NCBI GenBank assembly: GCA_036872755.1
Contig: JAVHNS010000016.1
Span: 248,001-312,000 of the forward strand
Direction: 5' to 3'
DNA length: 64,000 nucleotides
From: Orbilia blumenaviensis
Lineage: Eukaryota > Ascomycota > Orbiliomycetes > Orbiliales > Orbiliaceae
Of this stretch, positions 54,393-64,000 are shown piece after piece. Within the stretch, counting starts at the first letter, position 1; each line of letters opens with the position of its first letter. A program made the position numbers and the translations under genes. Below the pieces are notes generated by a model, which saw nothing but the letters and a program-made list of their open reading frames with translations, was not told where the DNA came from and made no database searches.

Positions 54393-56472
54393 ATGAAGGA
54401 TATCAACCACGGCAGCATTCGTGTCATCGCCGGCAGACAATACCGTTTAAACATCGACCACGGAGCTTTCGAACCTGTTGAAACCGCCCCGATGCATTGC
54501 TCTACTTGCTCTCGGTATATGTCGGCCTCCTCGAGCGCGTTTGAAACCCCAGAATGTACATTCTGCACCTCTAGCTATGCCGGACGACCAGGTCCTGGCA
54601 TCACCGTTCATACGGCCTCTGGTTCATACACCACGCCCGCTCCTCCACAAGCCGGGTATACTACAGTTTCATACACGGCATCGGTGCCACTACCACCACT
54701 TCGGCCGCTACCTGTAGCAGCTAAAGCACCAACTGCTTCTGACATCAGTCCAGAAGACTACACCAACCCGTTTTTAGAATTTATGACCGACAATCCGACT
54801 GTATTCCATGTTGTGGATGCCTTTGGGTCACGCTTAAAGAAGAATGGGTTCACTGAGCTTAGTGAACGTGAGGATTGGAGCAAGAAGGTCAAAGCTGGTG
54901 GACGGTATTTCACGACGAGAAATGGAAGTAGCATGATGGCTTTCGTAGTAGGCAAGGAATACAAGGCTGGGAATGGGTTTGCGATGTGCGCTGGTCACAT
55001 CGATGCCGTAACTGCGAAGTGTAAGTGCTAAATAACCGGCTTCGTTTGCCTGGATGTTTGCTAATTCAGGGGGCGGAACATAGTAAAACCAGTCTCCACC
55101 AAACCAGGCCGAGATGGATACGTCCAACTTGGTGTCGCACCCTATGCTGGCGCCTTAAGCAATACATGGTGGGATCGCGACCTCGGTATTGGTGGCAGGG
55201 TCATCGTCAAGAATTCCGATGCTAGGAAATCTACAAGTCAACTCGTGAAACTTGGCTGGCCCATTGCGAAGATCCCATCCCTGGCTCCACACTTTGGTGC
55301 ACCTTCAGCTGGGCCTTTCAACAAAGAAACACAGATGGTGCCGATCATCGGCTTGGAGGGCGCTCCAAAAAAACTCACCACTGACGCCACCAAACTGACC
55401 TCAAACGAGGGTCATATCCTCGCCCCACGTGCCGATTCCTTTGCCTCGACACAGCCACCAAGACTCGTCGAATTAATCGCGAAGCAGCTTGCGATCAAAG
55501 ATACCAGCGACATCGTAGATTGGGAGCTCGAGTTATTTGACAGTCAGCCGGCGGCACTCATTGGCATGGATCAAGAGCTGCTGTCTGCTTGCCGAATCGA
55601 CGACAAGATCTGCTCCTGGGCTGCCTTGGAGGGTCTGATCTATGCAGCCGACGCTGTTGCCGAGGGAAGCACTGTCTCCCTTGCCGGGTTCTTCGATGAT
55701 GAGGAAATCGGTAGCAGGCTACGACAGGGTGCCGCAGGGAACTATATGCCTATAACTGTAGAACGGATAGTCGAGTGCTTTGGTAGCGCGGGGAAGAATA
55801 CCCTGGGGGTGACATATGCGAATAGTTTCCTACTAAGCGCGGACGTCACCCATGCCGTCAACCCCAACGTAAGTTGTCCAAGAACATTACGTCAATGTCA
55901 GAGAAACGATATAAAGCTAACCTTCAATCTAGTTCGAATATGTATACCTGGAAAACCATAAACCCCGTCTTAATGTTGGACTAGCCATTGCTGCGGATAG
56001 TAATGGACACATGACTACCGAGTAAGTTGAACCTAAAGAAACCTAGGCCGTCACTCTACTAATCTCCGGTTTATAGTGCTGTATCTACATCTATCCTCAA
56101 GACTATCGCCGAGAAGTCGGACTCTGTGCTACAGATATTCCAAATCAGAAACGACTCTCGATCTGGAGGAACAGTTGGGCCCATGCTATCGGCTGCCATG
56201 GGGGTTCGGGCCATCGACGCAGTAAGTTGAAAACCTGTTGGGGCTAGTTTCTAAAATCAGCACCATGCCATAATTTCACCTTTTTTTTTTTTTTTTTTCC
56301 GCAGAATTTTCAGTGTACTAACGCAACAATTATGTAACAGGGCATTGCACAACTGTCCATGCACTCGATTCGCGCCACAGTAGGGAACCTGGACCCTGGC
56401 CTTGGGGTGAAAATCTTTGCTGGCTTCTTCGAGCACTACGAAGAAGTTGATCGGGAGTATTCGAGTACTTGA
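54393..56472 (+). CDS. Aspartyl aminopeptidase (M18) with Cys-rich N-terminal extension
   Basis: Removes N-terminal Asp/Glu from peptides. Exons 54393-55020, 55084-55868, 55933-56021, 56077-56221 and 56341-56472 (sum 1,779 nt; 592 residues). All metal and catalytic blocks are visible: CAGHIDA (His ligand), SACRIDD (bridging Asp), FFDDEEIGS (catalytic and ligand Glu), LSADVTHAVNPN (Asp) and LSMHSIRATVG (final His). Residues about 122 onward match the usual start (NPFLEFMTDNPTVFHVVDAF). The first about 120 residues are extra: CSTC at 36-39 and CTFC at 55-58 form a CxxC-X15-CxxC zinc-ribbon-like pair, then a Pro/Thr-rich linker. Typical M18 enzymes are about 450-500 residues and lack this. The extension is in the same exon with no stop, so it is translated if 54393 is the start. 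An internal Met at 54784 lies too far in to replace it. Confidence 0.9.
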
Positions 56473-57711
56473 AACTATCCTTATCCATATATGCTGGCGT
56501 GCCGGCGGGTTGAAGAAGAAGATATGGATATAATCTGCATTGGGAGGAGCATATAAGCCTATTAGTTGGAGATACCCTCAGTTATAGATACATAATGTTT
56601 TTGCCTATCCCTTTGTCATTAATTCGCACAGTCGTTTCACGTGCCCGGTAAATGCATATACTAGATCACCACTGTACGCTCCCTCCTAACTTGTTATAAC
56701 GTCTAGCCCCGTAAACCACCATGAATAGCTCTACAGCCCGGACTAGTTAACATACGATCACGAGCTTGGTGGCATATAGTCCTACTACCTAGAGGTCAGG
56801 GTTCAGTACAAATTTCTATGAGGTATTGATACCAAATCAGGGTCTGGGCGCAAATCAACCTATAGACCTGTAGTTTCAAACCTAGTCAATGCGTCTCGGT
56901 GGGTACTGCGCCAGAGCAATGAGGTTCCTAAATACTCTTCTAATCCAATGGCATGGAGGCATTGTGATCATAACATCGTATTATTAACGACAGCGCCACC
57001 TTACCATAATATAGGTTCGAGTTATATATAAACGTGATACCGCACTGCTGCCGGATTAATCCGCGTGACACTCCTGGCACGGTACTCCCTTGTACTTGGT
57101 CGCGGCGGGGCGACGTGTTTCCATGTATACCTACCTCTTAATCACTTGACTACCTCCTAGGTACTTTAGAAATATTAAACCCCGTATATATACTAGGTAA
57201 GTATTTTAGTGCGACCCTTGCGCTCCGTGGAACAGCGACTGCACCCGGTCGCCAATTCCAACCTAATTAACGCTATAGCCTGTAAACAAATCTACAGGTA
57301 TGTTTGAACGCCGAAATTTCCGATCGTACGAATTCAACCAAATAATGCACCCCTTCTAGGACGTACGTAGTAAATATTTACTGAAACGATCGAGCTTGAG
57401 TCTGATATATCGTCAATATATGCCTAACGCTTTACCGTCCCTACTATATAAATTTTCTATATAAATACCTCTATACTTAACACGAGGTAGCTAGCCACCT
57501 AGATATATATAGGTCCATATTCGCCGGAGAGTTCCTTAGATATCGAATATCCGGATACGAAGCGTACATTTGTTTCTTAATTCAAATTATCTACATCATA
57601 GGATCGAGAAGCCTTTATTTTCTTCCCGGAAATATCTAAATTTTATTATTTAGATACTGCGCAATTGCGCTATATATATTGGTGCATCCATAACAGATCA
57701 GACGAGTCGAG
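56473..57711. other. AT-rich intergenic interval
   Basis: 1.24 kb, rich in TATATA and TA steps, possibly touched by repeat-induced mutation, although I could not compute indices. No gene seen. Confidence 0.4.
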
Positions 57712-59079
57712 ATGGGTCGTCATTGGCTTCAGCTTAATCGCTGGTCATCAGACCCGAATCCAAGCCGACTATATGCATCCATTTGGGCTACTTCACTCAG
57801 TCGAAGATTTATTCACTATATAATCCTACTGTTTATGTTGCTTAGTATGAATGAGTCGCATCCAACTTCGAATCTTTCTTCCCTCCAATCCAAAAACCAT
57901 ACCCTCTACCCCAGCACTATACTTTCGACGACTCCGGCCGGCCTTGAACACATACAGTCTTCCGTAAGCTCGGGTACACTTCCAAATACTATTAAATCAA
58001 AGACTCATACCCTTCCACCTCGTCTACCTGGGAATACTGGCGTTTTCACGTCTAGAAAACATGAGGGTGATGTTGGAGATTTGCGCTCTGAGGCACGAGC
58101 CTTGTCATTCAGCTCGTTCTACCGGGGAACGCCTGATATCATTTGCCGAGATCCGGGGTCATCACTTGATAATACTTTCGCGCCATTTGCAAGGACTGCT
58201 CCGAGGTGGTTAGCAGACCGAATTTATGGATTTGACCCTGCTGAATATGGGATTGATGAACGACAATTACGTCGCTCCCTTTACTTGGCCTCTAAGTGGT
58301 ACAATGAATTCAATAGAGCAGAGTCAGAACGGGACAGGGAATCCATGATCGATTGGCTGCGTCAAAGGCAGTGGTTTTGTCGCCGGGATTGTAAATGCGA
58401 CCCAGATACAGGAAGATTGACCGCGAACCCACGCAGCCAACGTTGTAAAGGACATTTTCAAAGCTCTCAGTGCGCATATCTCCATGGTGAGCCAAGAACC
58501 GTCAAAAACTGAATACATTCAAGTAAAATTAATGTTCCTAATTTGACAGATTGCTACTGTTTCGTTGAATTGGATCAACCGGTGATCGATGTTAACGCTC
58601 CGGGTATTTTCAATGAAGTTGTAGGTGCAATTAATAATATACCACATACTTTGATTAATCATGAACAAAACGCCGGATGGGCTTGGAGAGTGCCACCCGA
58701 GCTTGCGCGATTTCCTGGTCAAGGGATTCGGCCTGGGCCTCGGGGAGCTGTCGAGGTTATGCTAAATGAACAACATCCAGCTCCCGAAGAACTAAACCCG
58801 GACCGCGAAGGGATGAATCGGGGCCTCGGGGAGCTAGCCGATCCTTCGAATGAAGCGATTCTGAATGAAATTCGAATTATACTTGAGCAGATGCGTTATG
58901 GGCCTGGTGGTAAAGACTATCGGCCTGGGGGTTGGGGCTATGGACCAGGGGGCGGGGCATTTGGACCAGGGGGTGGGGGTTTTGGACCAGGAGGTTCCGG
59001 GTCTAGTTTGGGCGGCGGCCTAGCGTATAAAAAGAGAGATGTCACATTGAGAGACGCAGGCGCTATAAGTGATAATTAA
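57712..59079 (+). CDS. Orphan Cys-rich protein with GPGG-repeat tail, probably secreted or membrane-anchored
   Basis: Not recognised. Exons 57712-58486 and 58550-59079 (intron 63 bases; 434 residues). The N-terminus is basic then hydrophobic (FIHYIILLFMLLSM, about 35-48), a signal anchor or signal peptide. The middle has FAPFARTAPRWLADRIYGFD and a helical EYGIDERQLRRSLYLASKWY. A Cys cluster follows: QWFCRRDCKCDPD, SQRCKGHF, SQCAYLHG, DCYCFVELD. This gives seven Cys plus one earlier, an even number that could form four disulfides. After an acidic segment the C-terminal region repeats GPGG (YGPGGKDYRPGGWGYGPGGG), resembling elastomeric silk or structural-protein repeats. A secreted wall protein or effector is possible but unproven. 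Confidence 0.65.
58897..59013 (+). repeat. GPGG-encoding degenerate repeat
   Basis: Five to six copies of a 15-24 base unit around GGACCAGGGGGT encode xFGPGGG-type motifs at the C-terminus of the orphan protein. Confidence 0.75.
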
Positions 59080-59749
59080 ATGGAGGTCCCAACCAGTTTT
59101 GGTGCCGGACCATGGGAGCTGCTGATGAGGTCCCAACTATGGACTAAGACGGATGTGCAGTACAGAAATCTCAGTAATCGATCACAGCTTAAAATTGCTT
59201 GACGTTTATAATGTATGCGCGAGTCGAAGTATAGTTTAATTCAAGGAATCTAATGTGTGAATAGTCTGATTTCTATACTTAGCAACCTAAGCGGTTTGAC
59301 TTCAGGACGGTGTATGAAGAAGAATGGTGTTATACGCTACACAACTCATACTATTTTATCTATCATAAGCGCAATTGAAAGTTCTATATCTATTTATACT
59401 CATTTTTATATGGAGACTATTTACAGACGTTGACATATCGTTGAATTAAACTTCCAAGTCTGCGGGAGTCGATTTATTACGGTCGACAAGTAACTAAATT
59501 CATTGTGACAGCACTAGGTTGGGGGTCTGTGTTGACCATGTTGCATTCTTAGGTGGGTTAGAACAGGACAACACAAAAGCAGCCCGTACAGAACCGTGGA
59601 TTGGTGCGGAATGGTTTGACAGCATCCTTCCTTGATATCACGTGGGGTTCAAGATCAAATTGATATCATGGCCATGGATTCGATTTAAATTTCCGACATC
59701 AACCACTCCCAGCAATCGAATCGATCGATGCGGCCGAAAACGGACTACG
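59080..59749. other. Intergenic spacer
   Basis: 670 bases, AT-rich, between the GPGG orphan and the Mmc1-like gene. No gene seen. Confidence 0.4.
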
Positions 59750-61645
59750 ATGCGAGAGCCGTGCCTCCATCGTATCGTACAATTTGTTCGCAAGAACAGT
59801 TGCGTCCCCCCACGCCGCCTGTTTCACAGCACACCCCAGCAGGCCATTCGCATACAGGCGAGCAACGTCAAGCCTTCAGATAATGCGGGCCCGACGTCTG
59901 ACCAGCCTAGGCCTACCACCGTCAAAGCCAGCATCCTTGAAAGGTCCCCGGACCGCTGGAGGCTCTACAAGCTTATCGAGGCCTTGGGCAGAAGGACCAA
60001 TGGGTCTGGGCGGTATTTTCCTCTACAAAGGGTCGCATTAGCTCTAAACGATCTCAAGGATGAAAAATATATCCTCAAAGTTGCTGGTTTGCACTCCCTG
60101 ATTCCAAATGAATCACTGGGGAGGAACAAAGTTTTGCTAAAGAATATGTTGCTATCGTTATACATACCTATTTAGTTCTGGCCCCAGAGAAAGCCTTGAG
60201 AATTATTATAAGCTTAGGGTCACCCAATTTACGTCAGAAAACGCCGGCCGGGTCAGATGCGCCTGAGGTCCTACTTAGAAAAACCCTCGGTCCTCGCCAT
60301 CCAGCATTCCCGTGGGTAATATCTCTTTACCCCGGATTTCCCGCGCATTCGCTTACTGAACTCCAGGATTTGGTTACGGGATGATTCCTATCCAATGGTT
60401 CTAATCCCAAGTCTCCCACATGCCGTCGGTGGCGAGTTTGTAAACCCGCTGATGCCCGTCGACACTCGTGTGGATAGAAATGGGCCTAAAGAGTATGCAG
60501 TCCACCGAGCATTCGTGATTCACAGTGACCCTGAGGATATACTATCAAAACTGAAGCTCGATAATCCGGTGGAAAGATCATTAATTCAAACATACACAGA
60601 TCTTCCGTTTGAGGTTTTCAAGGAAGAATCTCTGAAAAAGGACGGGAAGGTTCGGGTTAGCACAGAACGTGCGATACTTAGTGACGAACTACGGCATGAA
60701 CCATCTGCAGAAGTGAGCCGTATTAATGACATAATGTACGAATCAAACCTGCCATGGATAGTATGTCAGGTTCTAGAAGCCGCTTTGAAACACGATTTGG
60801 GTGTCGATCAGGTACCCGCTCATGTTAGAGATTCGCTAGCGGTGCTGCTCTCTACGAAGACACCAAATACCCTCCCTAATTTCGACGTATTCTCCAAAGC
60901 TCGCAGCGAGGCCATATCAAAAAGAGCCCAGGATTGGACCATCAATGCCTCCGAAGAAGCTGGTTTCCAAATTAGAGAGCTACAATTTCAAAAGAGGCCT
61001 AACCCTTTCACGATACATTCTCGGATAGGGAAGATGGTCTCATTTGCGGAGACTTCTACACTGAGGACGGCGGAAGCTAAGTTTAACAATATCTTTGAGG
61101 ATTTAAACCCCCAGTTCATCGCTGAACTTACTGGCAATGAACCCGAGCCAAACAGCTTCCCAGGTAAAAACCCACTGTTTAATCGGTTCAGATCCCAGTT
61201 GGTCGAACTTGGAACATCGCTTGATCCGCATATTCGCGCTGCGAGGAAGGGGTTTTTCTACTCGTGTGGCATGGGCGCTGCAGCTACCGGGCTTCTGATA
61301 GGCAATGGCGTCGATCCAATTACTGGGTTATCTATTGCCGCTCTCATTGCTGTAGTATCTCTGAAGAGGTTCTCAGATCAAGTTCATACATTGTGGACAT
61401 CCTACAGAGAGACATGGTACGGCCTGGCCGTTCAGTCCCTCAAGAACCTGAGAGCCATTTTGCTGGAGCACGTTGAGAAGAAAAAAGAGGATGGTATAAA
61501 GGAATATAATGAAAAGAAGGAGGAATTGGAAGTGATGAAGCGGGAAGTCGAAGAGGCGAGGGAATTACTGGTAAAACTAGCACCGTCCCTTCGATCTAAA
61601 TTCCCGCTCTGGGGCAAACCGTCATCTAAAAGCGGTCGTCCTTAG
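59750..61645 (+). CDS. Mitochondrial protein, Mmc1-like (tentative)
   Basis: Starts at the ATG at 59750; the longer frame begins with GTG. The N-terminus, MREPCLHRIVQFVRKN with RRLFHSTPQQ, is a classic mitochondrial presequence. At least three exons. The last intron is 60312-60366 (GTGGGT to CTCCAG), joining HPAFP to IWLRDDSYPMVLIPSLPHAV. An earlier junction lies between about 60130 and 60193 and I could not fix it. The large last exon has VHRAFVIHSDPEDI, long helices, a hydrophobic pair FFYSCGMGAAATGLLIGNGV and TGLSIAALIAVVSL (about 290-325 of that exon), and a C-terminal coiled coil KKEELEVMKREVEEARELL. Layout and VLIPSLP/YAVHRAFVI-type blocks recall the fungal mitochondrial division factor Mmc1 (dynamin-like). 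This is from memory of the family, not alignment. Confidence 0.55.
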
Positions 61646-61864
61646 TACGAGCTGTATCTATAAACCGAGTGTTAATAATAATGTACTTGTACAAAGACCA
61701 TAAAAAGTTATTAGTTGTTACATCGGAAGACCTTGCTCCATACACCAGTGCTGCTGAAAACCTATAATACACTACCCATCTATCGCAGCTAGCAAAAAAA
61801 ACCATCGACCGATGATGATATAGCATCGATTTTCTGTCGGTTGCATATCATATTTCATTTCAAG

Positions 61865-62441
61865 TCACAAGCCCACCGTCCTTCTCGCATACCGCCGCAC
61901 GATATTCTCGTACTGCTGCCTGTCCTCCCGGAACATCTTGCTTGCGTCGACGTTGGCACCACTCTCGTCATTAGGTTCGGCTAGCATGCTCATCACGCTG
62001 AGCAGAACCTTTTCCACAGATTGTATTGGCGACCAGCGTTCGCTTGCAGATTCGTACATATTCGGATCATCGCCGGGCGGGTGTAGGATGGAAATGCAGA
62101 CCGTACCATCAGGGTAGACATTCGGATGGAGGATGTCGCAGGTGAATTTTAGAGTTGGCGGGGATAAAGGATAGTCCTAGAATAACAATTATATCAGCTG
62201 CACTGTCTAGGCAAGATTGAGGCGATTACAGAGGTAGGCCTGAGAGATCTCTTACATCAGGAAATGTAAGCGTGGCGCTAAACATGCCACCTTCAAAGGG
62301 AGTGTCGGGTGGACCGGCGATCAGGCATTCCCACAGCATGAAATTGTCTTCGGAGACTGGACCAGCGTAGATGCCATCGGTCTCATTGTTAATGAGCTCG
62401 CGGTACTCCGAGAGAAGTCTGCGAACTGCTTTTGCCGCCAT
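61865..62441 (-). CDS. UBC7: Ubiquitin-conjugating enzyme E2, Ubc7/UBE2G2 type
   Basis: E2 of ER-associated degradation. Exons 62441-62256 and 62176-61865 (intron 79 bases) give exactly 165 residues, the length of yeast Ubc7. It starts [16 protein letters not shown] and includes [60 protein letters not shown] with the catalytic Cys, the acidic-loop insertion [16 protein letters not shown], and [19 protein letters not shown]. All are hallmarks of the G2 class. The 47 upstream in-frame residues (to 62582) precede a well-conserved start and are treated as leader. Divergent from the hydrolase-like gene. Confidence 0.95.
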
Positions 62442-62754
62442 GGTCGCGCGGGTGGGACGTGGAAGTTGGGAGAGTTTGGGGATGGTGTTTTTGGGCCGTG
62501 GTGTTGCTGACTGACCACAACTTAGAATCTGGTTTACCGGGGTAGCTCTGGCTGAGGAAATAACCTTCCACGCAGCGGACATCCTACTCCTTGACTGCTA
62601 GCTGTTATAAATAACAACATCACGATATTACGACGTCCGACTTCTAAAAGAGTAAAATATCTCTTTATCGTTCTGTGGGCATCTCGAAGTCTACGTAAAG
62701 CCATCATAGAACCAGATAATATAATTTAGCCCAAAGATTAACTAGACCCGCAAC
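62442..62754. promoter_or_regulatory. Bidirectional promoter region UBC7 / pseudo-hydrolase
   Basis: 313 bases between divergent start codons, with AT-rich sequence near 62595-62735. No gene seen. Confidence 0.4.
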
Positions 62755-63559
62755 ATGCCAGGCACCCCACCAACATCCGCCACCTTCAAATCCCACGTTG
62801 TGATTCCACCCAAAACGGACTCGCCAGCAAATGTCCTCCTTCTACTTCACTCCATTGGCGATGGACCGGAGAACTTCGCGAATCTCGCACGCAATTTAAA
62901 TCTTCCAGAAACTACATGCATTTCACTGTGTGCGCCGAATAACCTACCATTCGGCCTACCAGGCTATCAATGGGGCGAAGACGTCGTCTTCCAAGGCCAG
63001 GATTTGAGCCTTGATGTCAAATTCGCGAAGGCCGGGTTTAAAACCCTGAAAATCGTAGTGGAGAAGCTACTGGCCGACGGATGGAGGACAAGAGAGATAT
63101 TCTTTTTCGGATGGGGACAAGGTGCTATCTGTGTTTTTGACTACCTCTGCCGTGAGGGAGTCGAGTCGAGTGGTATGACGAACGAATTTGGCGGGGTCGT
63201 GAGCATTGGCGGCATTGTCGGGTCGGAAGTGAAAACTGTGGTAACAGACGAGGCAAAGAAGAGCAATACACCGGTTATAGTCTGCGGAGGGAAGAATGGC
63301 TTGTTGACGGGAAGGGCTGCCGACAGGGTCAAAAGTTTCTTTAGAGATGCCCAGGTAGTAAAATGGGATCGTGAAGGCGACGGCATGATGAATGATGCGA
63401 AAGAAGCGCTCCCCGTGATGCAGTAAGCTATTTTGCTCCAATATACCGACTTATAGACTATACTTGATAGAAACTAACAATTTGTGCCCCAGATTCTTTT
63501 CGAGGAGGCTTCTAAGCAGAAAGGGGGTTCCAGAAGGATTTTCTGAGCTTGAAGGATGA
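62755..63559 (+). CDS. Alpha/beta-hydrolase-fold protein lacking the serine nucleophile (pseudoenzyme)
   Basis: Phospholipase/carboxylesterase-like fold. Exons 62755-63422 and 63493-63559 (intron 70 bases, GTAAGC to CCCCAG; 244 residues). NVLLLLHSIGDGPENFANLA matches the LHGxGD strand of the family. LPGYQWGED and the later GFKTLKIVVEKLLADGW are typical. The nucleophile elbow reads FFGWGQGAICV (63109-63123 encodes GWGQG), where active enzymes have GFSQG. The position of the catalytic His reads REGDGMMND rather than a GHG-type motif. So at least Ser and probably His are absent. The spliced last exon adds FFSRRLLSRKGVPEGFSELEG. A non-catalytic scaffold or binding role is inferred. Confidence 0.75.
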
Positions 63560-64000
63560 TGCCCAGGATGCCCCGTCCTCGATGCGCATCATCCTCCAGG
63601 GTGGATGCATGCACTCACCACACGGATTCTTTTAAAATATCGACCGATTCTATGAGTTTGGGCGTCGAAATCCGGGGCCTCTCAGTATGATTCCATGGTT
63701 CGATTATGTGTGCAACATTTGGTTACGAGTCCGCGACATCCGCCTAGAATCCCAACGTGATTCAGCCTATAGATATCTTCTTTCTCGCACCAAGCACTCC
63801 AGCTGCACCGATGCATTTCTATCAAAAGTTTACAATTACACAAAAACATATCGCTTCTCGCCTCCCTTATTTATAATTTATTATAAAAAACAATTCGCTA
63901 ATCCATTTAGCCAGTGCCATCTCGGGAATGGCGGAGCGACAATCCGCCCTAAGCACCATAACGGCGCCTCGGGTACTGGTAATATATTCGATGATGGAAT
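63560..64000. other. Downstream intergenic sequence at window end
   Basis: 441 bases, no supported gene. Contains TTTATAATTTATTATAAAA-like AT-rich sequence near 63870-63888. Confidence 0.4.

Noticed and set aside
62442..62582. 47-residue N-terminal extension of UBC7
   Set aside because: Spliced length from the Met at 62441 is exactly 165 residues as in Ubc7. The extension has no conserved features.

Overview
This 64-kb window is nuclear DNA from a filamentous ascomycete (Pezizomycotina). The genes carry many short introns (about 53-270 bp, mostly GTAAGT/GTGAGT to YAG, with visible CTAAC/CTGAC-like branch sites). The gene set includes a fungal NACHT-ankyrin receptor, an RNAi-type RNA-dependent RNA polymerase, a sedolisin protease, a pectin methylesterase with a fungal CBM1, LCL2 and an Mmc1-like protein. 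A plant-associated or saprotrophic lifestyle is suggested by the pectinase-CBM1 fusion. A Leotiomycete-like origin is possible, but I cannot establish it from sequence alone. The window holds about 23 genes, and I see no convincing tRNA, rRNA, transposon or CRISPR array.

Layout. 0-10 kb: the 3' part of an archaemetzincin gene, a thioredoxin-reductase-like FAD enzyme, then a large four-exon NACHT-ankyrin (NLR/STAND) gene whose frame is broken by one apparent missing C at 5991-5995. 10-17 kb: housekeeping genes SWA2/auxilin (-), a WW-domain protein (-), NOP10 (+) and NOB1 (-). 17-20 kb is gene-poor. 19.7-22 kb: a conserved-looking but frame-disrupted or heavily spliced hypothetical gene with an acidic, repeat-containing tail. 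22-27 kb: mitochondrial ribosomal protein bL27 (-), LCL2 (+) and SEN2 (+). 28-32 kb: a nine-exon secreted sedolisin and a convergent acyl-protein-thioesterase-like hydrolase. 33-40 kb: TRM61 (-) divergent from cysteinyl-tRNA synthetase (+), a pICln-like protein (-), and an omega-class glutathione transferase (+). 42-49 kb: pectin methylesterase-CBM1 (+) and a six-exon RdRP (-). 49-64 kb: an SDR, an M18 aspartyl aminopeptidase with an unusual Cys-rich N-terminus, an orphan Cys-rich protein with a GPGG-repeat tail, an Mmc1-like mitochondrial protein, UBC7 (-), and an alpha/beta-hydrolase pseudoenzyme.

How the genes relate. RNA metabolism is over-represented: NOP10, NOB1, SEN2, TRM61, CysRS, the pICln-like protein and the RdRP. 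Several of these share divergent or convergent intergenic regions (WW/NOP10, NOP10/NOB1, bL27m/LCL2, TRM61/CysRS). These are separate eukaryotic genes, not operons. The accessory genes (NLR, sedolisin, pectinase, orphan GPGG protein) are interspersed and usually flanked by longer AT-rich spacers. Exon structures were built by hand from splice signals. Those stated to sum to a multiple of three were checked arithmetically.

The strongest leads are the one-base frame break in the NLR, the paired frame shifts in the 19.7-22 kb gene, the Cys-rich extension on the aminopeptidase, the silk-like GPGG orphan protein, and the hydrolase whose nucleophile position reads Gly.
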